DNA of 41,262 nt, taken from NCBI RefSeq assembly GCF_900111365.1, contig NZ_FOGZ01000026.1, positions 1 through 41,262 on the forward strand. Direction: 5' to 3'. The notes under the pieces are model-generated. The model made no database searches. It was not told the DNA's origin and saw only the letters and a program-made list of their open reading frames with translations. Source of the stretch: Propionibacterium cyclohexanicum (GTDB lineage: Bacteria; Actinomycetota; Actinomycetes; Propionibacteriales; Propionibacteriaceae). The first letter of the stretch is position 1, and every line of letters starts with the position of its first letter. The translations under genes were made by a program, and so were the position numbers. Shown here in pieces: positions 31,245-39,727 of the stretch.

Positions 31245-33476
31245 CTATCGCTGCGGGGCCAGAGGGGCTGTCCTGGCCTGCTGGTTCTGAGCGCCCTCAC
31301 CATCGGCAGGTTGCTCTGTCTGGGCGGATGCCTGCGGAGTCTGGACGGGTTGATCGGCGGGGGTCTGCCGGGCCGCCGGCGTCGAGGGAGCAGGTGCAGG
31401 GGTGAAGGCGGTGGGCCGGATCGGAACGCTGGTCGGGAGATTCTGCGCGCGAACGCTCGTGCGCGGAGCGGCGGCCGAGGCCTCGTCGTCGGCGGCCTGC
31501 TCATCGGAAGACGCCGAGGATTTCACGGTGTTGAGGCCGCTGAAGCTCTCCTTCGGCAGGCCCTGCATGACGGTTTCCATGTAGTCCAGCCAGGTATCGG
31601 CGGGGTAGGTGCTGGAGTCGAAATCGCCGGACGCCGAGTAGGGATTGAGATCCTGGTTCCCGTCACCTGCGACATACATCACTGCCGTGGAGATCTGTTT
31701 CGTGGCCCCGACGAACCAGGCGGCGGTCGTCTGCTCGCCGACATCCTTCGTTCCTGTCTTCGCGATGACCTCGCGGTTGAGGGCCTGCGCCGATCGTCCG
31801 GTGCCACTCGTCACCACCGATTCCAGCGCAGTCTGGGCATTGCGCGCGATGGTGGGGTCGATGGCCGCGGTGGCGTCCGTCTTGCCCTGGTAGATCACCT
31901 TGTCGGTTGCGTCGCGAACCTCCTTGACGACATGGGTGGTGTTGCGCTGGCCGTCGTTGGCAATGGTGGCGAAGCCGGTGGCATTGGACAGCGGGCTCAC
32001 CTGGGCGGTGCCGAGTGCGATGCGGTTGTTGAGATCCCAGCCGTCCGATGTCGGCACGCCTGCGTCGTTGGCGGCCTTGACCACGGCAGCGGGCCCGTTG
32101 TTCATCCGGGTCACCAGATCGGTGAACGCGGTGTTCATCGAGTAGGAGGTGGCCCTGAGCAGCGAGACGCGCCCGTAGTTCACATCACCATCGTTGTGCA
32201 CCGGGACGTTGTCCCCCTTGGGGGTGAAGGTGTTGCCCGTGAGCGTGGTGTTCAGGCCATAACCCTGTTCGAGTCCGGCGATGAGGGCCCAGGCCTTGAA
32301 GGTGGAGGCCGCCGGGCGGGCGGTCGTGCCCCAGTTGAGCTGCGAGGTGACGTAGTCGGGGCCGCCATAGAGCGCATAGACCTCGCCGGTGCCGACGGCG
32401 ACGGACGCGATGGCAGCATGCAGACTCTTCGGGTCCTGGCTGGTCCGTGCGCTCTCGATCGTCTTGGCCGTGTAGTCCTGGGCCGTCTTGATGGCCGCGG
32501 CCTGCATGGTCGGGTCGAAGGTGGTGATCACCTTGAGACCGCCGCCGTTGATCTGGGCGTCCGTGAGGCCGTTGTCCTTGAGCTCCTTGACGACCATCGA
32601 GATGAGGAATCCGTTGGGGCCGCCGTAGGTGTTGGACTGGGTGCCCGCGACAAGATCGGGCAGCTTGTCGTAGGAGGCGTCGTGGTCTGCCTGGGAGATG
32701 GTCCCGGCCTGCGCCATCCCGTCGAGGACATAGTCGTAGCGCTCCACGAGCGCCTGCTTGGCGGCGTCGCCATTGGCCGGGTCGAGCCCGGAAGGGTTGT
32801 TGATCATCGAGGCGAGCAGGGCGGCCTGGGGCACGGTGAGCTTGTCGGCGGTGGTGTTGAAGAAGACCTCTGCTGCCCGTTCGACGCCGTAGGCACCGCG
32901 CCCGAAATAGACGGTGTTGAGGTATCCGGCAAGGATCTCCTCCTTGCTCAGCTCGGTGCTGATCTTCACCGCGAGGGCCAGCTCGTGGAGTTTACGGGTG
33001 ACGGTCTGGTCGCTGGTGAGGTACCGGATCTTGATGTACTGCTGGGTGATCGTGGAGCCGCCCTGGAGGTCCTCGCCGCGTGCAATGGCCACCAGGGAAC
33101 GTCCGATGCCGCGCGGCGAGATACCACGGTTCGTCCAGAAGGTACGGTCCTCTGCGGCGATCGCCGCGTTCTTCATGTTCTCCGAGATCTTGGAATAGTC
33201 GACCACGGTGCGGTTCTGCACCGACAGCTCACCGAGCTTGGTCGTGCCGTCGCGGTAGTACAGCGTCGTCGTCTCCGAGGTGAAATCCTTGTTGGGGTCG
33301 GGCAGCTTCACGCTGCGGTAGTAGATGAAACCGCCGACCACCGTCACGAGCAGCGCCAGGACCACCACGATGGCGAGGATCGTGACAATGCGTGCGGCGA
33401 GGTGACCCTTCGACGCACGGGTTCCGGCCGCCCGTTTCGCGGTGACCTGTTTCGACGGCCGGTAGCGCTTAGCCAT
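31245..33476 (-). CDS. ponA: Class A penicillin-binding protein (bifunctional transglycosylase/transpeptidase)
   Basis: This 743-residue PBP1-type enzyme has a basic cytoplasmic start (MAKRYRPSKQVTAKRAAG), one transmembrane helix, a GT51 domain with the catalytic Glu in AAEDRTFWTNRG and GGSTITQQYIKIRY, and a transpeptidase with ASTFKAW (SxxK), SYSMNTAFTD (SxN) and KTGTKD (KTG). A Pro/Ala/Gln-rich tail ends the protein. It builds and cross-links peptidoglycan. It overlaps DUF5318 by eight bases and is followed at once by the GT87 gene, so the group is one transcript. Confidence 0.94.
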   Translation of the reverse strand: MAKRYRPSKQVTAKRAAGTRASKGHLAARIVTILAIVVVLALLVTVVGGFIYYRSVKLPDPNKDFTSETTTLYYRDGTTKLGELSVQNRTVVDYSKISENMKNAAIAAEDRTFWTNRGISPRGIGRSLVAIARGEDLQGGSTITQQYIKIRYLTSDQTVTRKLHELALAVKISTELSKEEILAGYLNTVYFGRGAYGVERAAEVFFNTTADKLTVPQAALLASMINNPSGLDPANGDAAKQALVERYDYVLDGMAQAGTISQADHDASYDKLPDLVAGTQSNTYGGPNGFLISMVVKELKDNGLTDAQINGGGLKVITTFDPTMQAAAIKTAQDYTAKTIESARTSQDPKSLHAAIASVAVGTGEVYALYGGPDYVTSQLNWGTTARPAASTFKAWALIAGLEQGYGLNTTLTGNTFTPKGDNVPVHNDGDVNYGRVSLLRATSYSMNTAFTDLVTRMNNGPAAVVKAANDAGVPTSDGWDLNNRIALGTAQVSPLSNATGFATIANDGQRNTTHVVKEVRDATDKVIYQGKTDATAAIDPTIARNAQTALESVVTSGTGRSAQALNREVIAKTGTKDVGEQTTAAWFVGATKQISTAVMYVAGDGNQDLNPYSASGDFDSSTYPADTWLDYMETVMQGLPKESFSGLNTVKSSASSDEQAADDEASAAAPRTSVRAQNLPTSVPIRPTAFTPAPAPSTPAARQTPADQPVQTPQASAQTEQPADGEGAQNQQARTAPLAPQR

Positions 33477-33888
33477 AGATGTCCTCCACTGTCTGCTCGT
33501 GACGGGGCGGGCGGCGCTTGCGGCCATCCCCGAGGAGATAACTCAGGATCATGAAGTTCCAGCCGCAATCGGGGCAGACCTCGACCTCGTAGACCTTGAA
33601 CTCACCGAACTGCTGCTCCATCTCCTCCAGCTCGGAGGGCTGGCGGATGCGTCCGGAGTACTGGCCCAGCTGGTCCCCGAAGACGTAGGCGAGGAGCGTG
33701 AGATGTTCCCCGGCGCAGACCGGGCACTCTTGCCCGGCAGGCCAGCCGTGATGCAGCGCAGAGCGGATGAGCAGAGGGTCCGCGTCACACGGGTCGGACT
33801 CCATCATGGGGCGAGTGGGACGGCGCATGGCTTCCAGCGTCGCCCGGCGCTGGAGCGCATAACTCATCACCTGACGCTGCGTCTGCAT
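33469..33888 (-). CDS. DUF5318 family zinc-ribbon protein
   Basis: This 139-residue cytoplasmic protein begins QTQRQVMSYALQRRATLEA and has two CxxC pairs (CPVCAGEHLTLLAYVFGDQL and EVEVCPDCGWNFMILSYLLG), a zinc-ribbon-like arrangement. It matches the DUF5318 family that precedes ponA in mycobacteria (Rv0049-type). I use the ATG at 33888 since related proteins share the QRQV leader, though MSYALQRR (33867) has a better ribosome site. Function unknown; the constant place before ponA suggests a cell-wall link. Confidence 0.8.
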   Translation of the reverse strand: MQTQRQVMSYALQRRATLEAMRRPTRPMMESDPCDADPLLIRSALHHGWPAGQECPVCAGEHLTLLAYVFGDQLGQYSGRIRQPSELEEMEQQFGEFKVYEVEVCPDCGWNFMILSYLLGDGRKRRPPRHEQTVEDIYG

Positions 33889-34040
33889 GGGGCAAGGGTA
33901 ATCGGCACGCGTGTGCGCCGGGGAGGAGGTGTACGCGAGACGAGGCTGGAGCTCATCGAGCGGGTGGCGTGGGCGAGGCGCCGCTACGGTCGAGCGACGC
34001 GCCGCCTCTCACCCGCTACACTGGGCAGGCGCCGCGTCGC

Positions 34041-34113
34041 GGGGCATTAGCTCAGTTGGTAGAGCACCTGCTTTGCAAGCAGGGGGTCAGGGGTTCGAGT
34101 CCCCTATGCTCCA
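34041..34113 (+). tRNA. tRNA-Ala(TGC)
   Basis: A 73-base cloverleaf has acceptor GGGGCAT/ATGCTCC with one G-U pair, D-arm GCTCAGTTGGTAGAGC, anticodon loop CTTTGCAAG with TGC at 34074-34076, and T-arm GGTTCGAGTCCCC. The 3' CCA is not encoded. Convergent with nothing on the plus strand for 700 bases; the accessory block begins downstream. Confidence 0.95.
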
Positions 34114-34830
34114 CAATTTCAGAATTAGTCGAACTCCTGACATGGGTGTTCTGGCCTGTTGTGACGGCGGAGGGCTCTGCAAAGCAGGGGGTTGCTTCCT
34201 CGCTATCGATACCCGTGGTGAAGGTTTGGTCCGCAAGGCGCTTCCCCTGGACGTCGGTGTCGGCACAGATGGCCGCGCAGCCAACGAGAGGCCGTTCCGC
34301 CACAGCCCCACCCCGAGACTGGGGAGGAGCTTCTGCTCGATCTTGGCCCGCTGCGCGCATCGCTGTGTTCTCGTCGCTCCTCATTGTCCGGTCTGGCCGC
34401 GAATCGGGCGCCATCTCGTCGCTCAGCGAAGCAGAGAGCGGGCCGTGACATGAGCGACTGTCCGCGATTCAGGAACGCAGAGAAGTGCGGGCCGCCAGAG
34501 TCGTGATTCGGCGACGGCATCTGTTCATGGCTAGAGCCTCGTATTCCTCGCACCCGTACTCCATGAGTTTCAGAACCGCATGGTCTCAGCTTCAAGCTCC
34601 CGGGCCTCGATCGTGGAGACGGCGCAGGAGATCGCGAGGTTCCTCGCCGGTGAGGAGATCCCCTCTGTCCCGTGTGCTCAATCCTGAGATCTGGGTGACG
34701 GTCGTCATGCTGGGTGATGCTCGGCATGGTGCTCACAGCTCCTGACAGAATGGGTGCGCACCTCCTCCCACACCTTGCTCATATGGAGGGGACGCTCCTC
34801 AGAGAGAGCGCTGGCATGATTCGTCATTCA
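34114..34830. other. Gene-poor stretch after tRNA-Ala
   Basis: About 700 bases carry no gene I can recognise. Several medium open frames exist on both strands, but none shows family motifs, and one runs antisense through the tRNA. It separates the tRNA from the accessory ABC-transporter block and may be the eroded edge of an integrated element. Confidence 0.4.
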
Positions 34831-36606
34831 CTAGGGAGCGCGATTCAGTGCAGAGAGCATCATCGTCTCTTCGAGTGTCGCGGTGCCCTCGGTAATGGTG
34901 AGCTTTCCCCGCAATGCTGCGAGCAGTGCGAGGATTTCGTCGTGGTTTGCGCCTGGGATGCGGAGCGTACGCCCGTCGAGGAGTGCCGGGATGCCCGCCG
35001 TGCGGAGCAGAGTGAACGCTTCCTGCCAGTGTTCGGCCGCGACGGTGAGGGAGGTGTGCGCTGAGGTGATCTCTGAGACCGTGCCTTCCGCTGTGACCTC
35101 ACCTGCGGTGAGGATGACGAGGCGATCGCACTGCCCGGCTTCCTGCATGTAGTGCGTGGTGACGAGGATGCCCGCCCCTTCGTCTGCTGTGGCTCGTAAG
35201 TCGCGCCACAGGCGGGCCCGAGTGAGAGCGTCCATGCCGGAGGTCGGCTCGTCCAGCACCAGCAGCTCGGGACGATGCAGCGTAGCGGCAAGATACGCCA
35301 GGTGGCGTTTCGTGCCCAGTGGCAACGACGAGATCGGGTTTCGGCCGAAGGGGTGGGCGAATTCGCGGACGTGCTCGTTCACTTCGACACCGTGCACGGA
35401 CGCGGAGAATTCCAGGTTCTCGATGGCCGACAACGAGGGATAGAGGCCGAGCCCCTGGGCGACATAGCCGATACGGCGGCGGGTTTCCAGCGAAGGCGTC
35501 TCGCCGAACAGTGTCGAGGTGCCCGCTGTGGGAGTCTCCAGGCCGAGCAGGATGCGCATCAGCGTCGTCTTTCCCGCACCATTGCCGCCAAGAAGGCCCA
35601 CGACCTCACCGGGCTGGACGTTGAGGCAGATCCCGCCCAGCGCAGTGAACGAACCGTAGCGGCGTACGACATCGATGGCTTCAACCAGCGGTGTATCCAC
35701 GGTCCTGCGGGATCCGAGAACTCGTGGATCGGTGAGGCTCGCAGAAGCAACCTGTTCACCATTCTGGTTGAGCAGTAGCGCGATGCTCGTGTTCTCCACG
35801 TCTGCGGGCGCGGTCTCGAACCCCTCAGGTTGGCCGTCGCCGGGCCTCGCTTCCCATCGGAACACTGTGTCACCTCGCCGCCATGCGTGTGCCGAGGCAA
35901 GTTCGCGGCGGGCGGCGTCGAGGGCGACGGGCGCCTGCGAAATGACGCCGGGCGTGTGCGCGATGATGTCGTCCGGGGTGCCTGCAGCAAGTAGCCTGCC
36001 GTCGCCGAGGAGGAAGAGCCTGCTGGCGCGTTCGGCTTCATCCAGGTAGGTCGTGGCGAACACAACGGTCGCGCCGTCTGCAGCGGCACCAGCGATGAGG
36101 CTCCACAGCTCGGCGCGGCTGATGGGATCAACACCTGTGGTGGGCTCATCCAGCAGTACCAAGCCAGGGCGGTGCAGGGTCGCGAGTACCACGCCGAGCT
36201 TCTGCCGCATCCCGCCCGACAAGCGTCCGGCGAGACGCCCGGTCACGTGATCGAGGCCCGCAAGTGCCAACAGCTCCGCTGAGCGCTTCTGGGCCTGTTC
36301 GGGATCGAGGCCATAAGTGCGGGAGACGAACTCGATGTTCTCCGCGACCGAGAGGTTTCGCCACACACCCGAGTCCGCGGGCTGATAGCCGATCTTGCGA
36401 CGGTCGACCGGCAGGCCTTCGCTGGTGCCGCTGTGAAGGCTGAGACGACCGGCGAGGAGCCTCAGCAGGGTCGACTTCCCGGCACCATCACCACCGATGA
36501 GAGCGGTGATGGTGCCGGGGGTGAAAGCACCCGTGAAGCCATCCACCGCGGGGAGTTTGCCGAAGAAAACGGAGGCATTGTCAAGGCGGATACCGGTGGG
36601 CAGCAT
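34831..36606 (-). CDS. ABC-2 type exporter ATPase with two ABC domains
   Basis: This 591-residue protein fuses two ABC domains, as in the RbbA/YhiH ATPases. Domain 1 has Walker A LIGGDGAGKSTLL, signature LSGGMRQKLGVV and Walker B LVLLDEPTTGVDP. Domain 2 has LLGGNGAGKTTLM, Walker B LLVLDEPTSGMDAL and a degenerate signature LPLGTKRHLAYL. There is no membrane part, so it must work with the permease encoded just upstream; start and stop share a base (TGATG). The frame remains open beyond the ATG at 36606, but that part overlaps the permease gene. Confidence 0.85.
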   Translation of the reverse strand: MLPTGIRLDNASVFFGKLPAVDGFTGAFTPGTITALIGGDGAGKSTLLRLLAGRLSLHSGTSEGLPVDRRKIGYQPADSGVWRNLSVAENIEFVSRTYGLDPEQAQKRSAELLALAGLDHVTGRLAGRLSGGMRQKLGVVLATLHRPGLVLLDEPTTGVDPISRAELWSLIAGAAADGATVVFATTYLDEAERASRLFLLGDGRLLAAGTPDDIIAHTPGVISQAPVALDAARRELASAHAWRRGDTVFRWEARPGDGQPEGFETAPADVENTSIALLLNQNGEQVASASLTDPRVLGSRRTVDTPLVEAIDVVRRYGSFTALGGICLNVQPGEVVGLLGGNGAGKTTLMRILLGLETPTAGTSTLFGETPSLETRRRIGYVAQGLGLYPSLSAIENLEFSASVHGVEVNEHVREFAHPFGRNPISSLPLGTKRHLAYLAATLHRPELLVLDEPTSGMDALTRARLWRDLRATADEGAGILVTTHYMQEAGQCDRLVILTAGEVTAEGTVSEITSAHTSLTVAAEHWQEAFTLLRTAGIPALLDGRTLRIPGANHDEILALLAALRGKLTITEGTATLEETMMLSALNRAP

Positions 36607-37898
36607 CAGCGGGCACCCCCATGCGTCAGGGAGTACCGCATCCGTGCGGTCGAAGCCCCGAACGCGACGACGGCCATGGCGGTCAGGATCGCCAAGGGCA
36701 GCCAGAGACTGCCGAGGCCCGCCCCGCGGAGCATGACGCCCTGAGCAATCTCCCGGAACCAGGTCAGCGGGAGAACGTAGCCGATCCAGCGCACCCCAAG
36801 AGGCATGGAATCGAGGGGAAAGATCAGTCCCGAGAGCAGCACCTGAGGGACGACGAAGAGGATCGCCATCTGGATCGCCTGCCCCGTGTTCTGCGACACG
36901 GAGGAAATCAGCACCCCGATGCCGAGCACGACGAGCAGGAACACGACCGCGGCGATGCTGAACAGCCACAGGCTCCCGGCAAAGGGGACCTCGAACAACC
37001 ACACTCCGAGCGCGGTGACAGCTGCCATGTCGATGAGGGCGAGGAGGAAGTAGGGGGCAACCTTCCCGATGATGATCGCCGAGGGACGAAGCGGCATCAC
37101 AGCGAGTTGTTCCAAAGTGCCGGTTTCGCGTTCCCGGACCAGGCCGATACTGGTGATGAGCGCGCCGATGAACAGCAGGATCAGGCCGATGAGCCCCGGC
37201 ACCATCACCCACGAGGTCTTCAAGTCCAGGTTGAACAGCACCGTCACCACCTCATCCGGGTTGAGCGAGGGCGCACTGATCTCGGGAAGATCGGGCATCG
37301 ATAGCCCCGCCGGCGGAGTCGGGGCGGCAGGAATCGGCCCGCCGGTCGCAAGCGCCTGCTGGAGTGCTGTCTGGAACCCCGCCAGTTCCTCGCTGAACGT
37401 CTCCAGCGTGGCTTTCGCCTGCTTTGCGGTGGCCAGCGCCTCATTGAGGGACGTCTGTGCGTGAGCGATCCGATCCTGCGCGTCCTCCGCGGCCAGCTTT
37501 ACGAACACGCCCTTCGCAGCCTGAGCCGTGAATAGCTCACTTCCATCGACGTACACGCGCATCTGGTCCGGCAGCGGGGCATCCGCATCGTCGGTGCCGT
37601 CCGCGACAATCACCGCGTCCGCCTCCCGATCCCGAAGCAGCCGCTCGGCATCCGATGCGCCAAGAGCCGGGTCGATGCGAACGATCTCAAGATCATCTAC
37701 GGCCACGCCATAGCTGCCGAGCTCATCGGCGAGCGCCTTCGCCTCAGAACCCACGACGATCACCGAAACCCGGTCCACGGAGAAGTTCGCCGCATACCCG
37801 AAGATCACCAGCAACAGCACCGGCAGCACGACCAGCATCGCCAGCGTGCGGCGATCACGCGCCAGCTCTCTGAACTCCTTCACGATGAGGGCTCGCAT
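36606..37898 (-). CDS. ABC-2 type exporter permease
   Basis: This 430-residue permease has an N-terminal helix after KEFRELARDRRTLAMLVVLPVLLLVIFGYAANF, a long extracytoplasmic region of about 180 residues with a coiled-coil-like Ala/Glu stretch, and five more helices near the C-terminus, with RERETGTLEQLAVMPLRPSA (the ABC-2 coupling region). This is the YhhJ/YbhR layout. The start at 37898 has GGAGG upstream. It pairs with the double ATPase and is divergent from the TetR regulator. Confidence 0.87.
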   Translation of the reverse strand: MRALIVKEFRELARDRRTLAMLVVLPVLLLVIFGYAANFSVDRVSVIVVGSEAKALADELGSYGVAVDDLEIVRIDPALGASDAERLLRDREADAVIVADGTDDADAPLPDQMRVYVDGSELFTAQAAKGVFVKLAAEDAQDRIAHAQTSLNEALATAKQAKATLETFSEELAGFQTALQQALATGGPIPAAPTPPAGLSMPDLPEISAPSLNPDEVVTVLFNLDLKTSWVMVPGLIGLILLFIGALITSIGLVRERETGTLEQLAVMPLRPSAIIIGKVAPYFLLALIDMAAVTALGVWLFEVPFAGSLWLFSIAAVVFLLVVLGIGVLISSVSQNTGQAIQMAILFVVPQVLLSGLIFPLDSMPLGVRWIGYVLPLTWFREIAQGVMLRGAGLGSLWLPLAILTAMAVVAFGASTARMRYSLTHGGAR

Positions 37899-37911
37899 CG
37901 CCCCACCTCCC

Positions 37912-37964
37912 GATTTCACTGTTCGATGAAATCAGGATAGAGCATTTCTTTCGCCGATGAAATC
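37912..37964. promoter_or_regulatory. TetR-type operator between permease and TetR
   Basis: GATTTCA-CTGTTCGA-TGAAATC (37912-37933) is a perfect dyad, and a further half-site GATGAAATC lies at 37956-37964. Both lie in the 93-base divergent region, so TetR can control itself and the exporter together. Confidence 0.6.
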
Positions 37965-37991
37965 GGCTGGCTCGCTGGTACTCTCGGGAAC

Positions 37992-38666
37992 GTGGGTCAA
38001 GTGGGTGACGAAGTGACAGCAGTGGAGAAGATCGCTCCAGCGGTGTCGCGTCGTGGCCCCAGATCGAACGGTGGTGCCTGCAAGGAGCAGATTCTTGAAG
38101 CGGCGACCGCCCAGTTCGGAGAGCACGGGTACCAGACGACGACGATCCGCAAGATCGCTGAAGTGGCGGGTGTGGACGCGAAGCTCGTGCACTACTATTT
38201 CGGCACCAAGGAGAACCTCTTCAGCACTGCGATAGCCGAGACCTTCCGCTCCCGCGGTCTTCCCAATCTCCTCGCGGAGCGCTCAACCTCAGGAGAGGGT
38301 TCGCCGGGTACCCGCTACCTGCTGGCAGTGCTCACCGCGCTGGAGGATCCTCGCGTAGGGCCGGCGTTCATTGGGCTCGCCCGGGGGTTGGGCACCCACG
38401 AAGAATCCCGGCGGATCTTCCTTCGGTTTGTGAGCGAGGAGCTCATCGGTCGCCTGGCGCCGCAACTCGATTCCGACCAGGCCGAGGCGCGGGTGTCGCT
38501 GGCGGGGTCGCAACTGTTGGGGCTCGTCATCGGCCGCTATGTCCTGAAAGTGCCTCCGCTCGCGGAACTCTCAATCAGCCAAGTCGCGAGCACCGCCGGC
38601 CCGACGCTCGACCGCTACATCCTCGGCGATCTCGACTGGAACACCGAGTCCGACCGCATCGCGTGA
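37992..38666 (+). CDS. TetR-family regulator
   Basis: This 224-residue regulator has the HTH CKEQILEAATAQFGEHGYQTTTIRKIAEVAGVDAKLVHYYFGTKENLF and a C-terminal half resembling the TetR_C_17-type ligand domain, with QLLGLVIGRYVLKVPPLA near the end. The GTG at 37992 is weakly supported, as several in-frame GTGs follow. It is divergent from the ABC-2 exporter genes across a palindromic operator, so it most likely represses them until a substrate binds. Confidence 0.85.
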   Translation: MGQVGDEVTAVEKIAPAVSRRGPRSNGGACKEQILEAATAQFGEHGYQTTTIRKIAEVAGVDAKLVHYYFGTKENLFSTAIAETFRSRGLPNLLAERSTSGEGSPGTRYLLAVLTALEDPRVGPAFIGLARGLGTHEESRRIFLRFVSEELIGRLAPQLDSDQAEARVSLAGSQLLGLVIGRYVLKVPPLAELSISQVASTAGPTLDRYILGDLDWNTESDRIA

Positions 38667-38671
38667 ATCAT

Positions 38672-38694
38672 TGCCACGCGTCGTGCAAACGAGG
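38672..38694 (+). repeat. Left copy of a 23-base direct repeat
   Basis: TGCCACGCGTCGTG-CA-AACGAGG differs from 40804-40826 at two positions. The copies flank the HEAT/MerR module, 2.1 kb apart, in the same orientation. Confidence 0.65.
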
Positions 38695-38749
38695 GCCTCT
38701 GTCGCCGCGCGACCGGTCCGTTTCAACGTCACCTGCAAGAGGCGTGGCA

Positions 38750-38830
38750 GCTCAAGACGACATTTGTCAAGACAGGATTATCGATGACGCCGCCCTGTGG
38801 CTGTTGAGCGTTCAGCCGTTAGTCTTGAGC
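38750..38830. repeat. Inverted repeat in the spacer before the HEAT gene
   Basis: GCTCAAGAC (38750-38758) and GTCTTGAGC (38822-38830) are perfect complements 63 bases apart. The whole 395-base spacer (38667-39061) has no gene I recognise; only this pair, one copy of a direct repeat and the MerR-type promoter are visible. Confidence 0.5.
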
Positions 38831-39011
38831 CAAGATCAGCACTGCTCGTAGCGATTCAGGCGAGCCCCATCAGCAGCGATCGTTGCTGCCCGAGGCGAAC
38901 AACCAGGCGGGAGACCGTCGGCGGCGGAGCCCTCCTCCTTCTCGGCTCCACGGCTTATCACTGTGCGAAGGTCAGGGTCCAGACAATGATTCTCTCTATC
39001 CCTCCGACTGC

Positions 39012-39042
39012 TTGACATTGTCACGGTGACAAGGTGTGGAGT
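39012..39042 (+). promoter_or_regulatory. MerR-type promoter with a 19-base spacer
   Basis: TTGACA (39012-39017) and TGGAGT (39037-39042) are 19 bases apart, the overlong spacing typical of MerR-activated promoters. The spacer holds a perfect 15-base dyad, TTGTCAC-G-GTGACAA (39018-39032). The -10 is weak, and transcription would begin almost at the AGGAGG, so the leader is very short. Confidence 0.65.
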
Positions 39043-39061
39043 TTCTTCAGGAGGTCTTGAG

Positions 39062-39724
39062 ATGGGAACGAACACACCACGAACCCGGCTGAGGGATGCC
39101 CTGTCGGTCACCAGCACATCGGCGCGTTTGCAGGCTGCCCTGGCGGCCGGTACTCGGCCGGATAATTCATACATCGAGGTGCTTGTGGAGCGGTGCGAGG
39201 TGGAGCCGGACTTCTTTGTCCGGGACATGCTGACGTGGGCGCTGACCAGGCATGATCCTGCGCTGACGGTGAAGGCGGTTGTGCCTCGGCTTCGTTCCGC
39301 ATCTGCTCAAGCGCGCAGTCAGGCATTACACACGCTCTCGAAGATCGGCGATCCGGCAACATGTGCCGCGATCACCGTAGATCTCCTTCACGACGAGAAT
39401 GTCGAGGTGGCTCGTGCGGCGTGGCGTACCGCCGCCGGGCTCGTCCCCGCCGGTCACGAGACTGAGTTGGCTCGGGAGCTGGCCGGTGAGCTGGGGCGGG
39501 GAGACCGTGAGACGCAACGTAGCCTCAGCCGCGCGTTCGCCGTCCTCGGAGCCGCTGCTGAGCCGGTGATCGAAAACGCGGTCAACAGCGAGGACCAGGC
39601 GGTGAAGGCGCATGCCGTGGCGACGCTGGCGATCATGGCTGACCCAGCGGAGGGGTTCGATCTCGCGATTGCGGAAGCGAACCGGGTTGTTGCTCTTCTG
39701 GGAGCACCCATGGTGAAGGAGTAG
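39062..39724 (+). CDS. HEAT-repeat protein
   Basis: This 220-residue alpha-helical repeat protein has HEAT-like units such as KAVVPRLRSASAQARSQALHTLSKIGDPATC, ITVDLLHDENVEVARAAWRTAAG and PVIENAVNSEDQAVKAHAVATLAIMAD. There is no catalytic motif or signal peptide. AGGAGG lies 7 bases before the ATG. The gene is immediately upstream of a MerR regulator whose own C-terminus is HEAT-like, with three bases between stop and start. The promoter has MerR geometry, so the regulator probably controls the pair. Confidence 0.75.
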   Translation: MGTNTPRTRLRDALSVTSTSARLQAALAAGTRPDNSYIEVLVERCEVEPDFFVRDMLTWALTRHDPALTVKAVVPRLRSASAQARSQALHTLSKIGDPATCAAITVDLLHDENVEVARAAWRTAAGLVPAGHETELARELAGELGRGDRETQRSLSRAFAVLGAAAEPVIENAVNSEDQAVKAHAVATLAIMADPAEGFDLAIAEANRVVALLGAPMVKE

Positions 39725-39727
39725 TAA

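Noticed and set aside
29862-33554. A 1230-codon open frame on the plus strand
   Set aside because: It lies antisense to ponA and the two glycosyltransferase genes, has no family motifs and exists because codon bias in GC-rich genes keeps the opposite frame open.
34052-34414. A minus-strand frame over the tRNA
   Set aside because: Its C-terminus is the antisense of tRNA-Ala, a common false gene call.
34114-34830. Second half of an integrated element with an integrase
   Set aside because: No tyrosine or serine recombinase motifs in any frame of this stretch.
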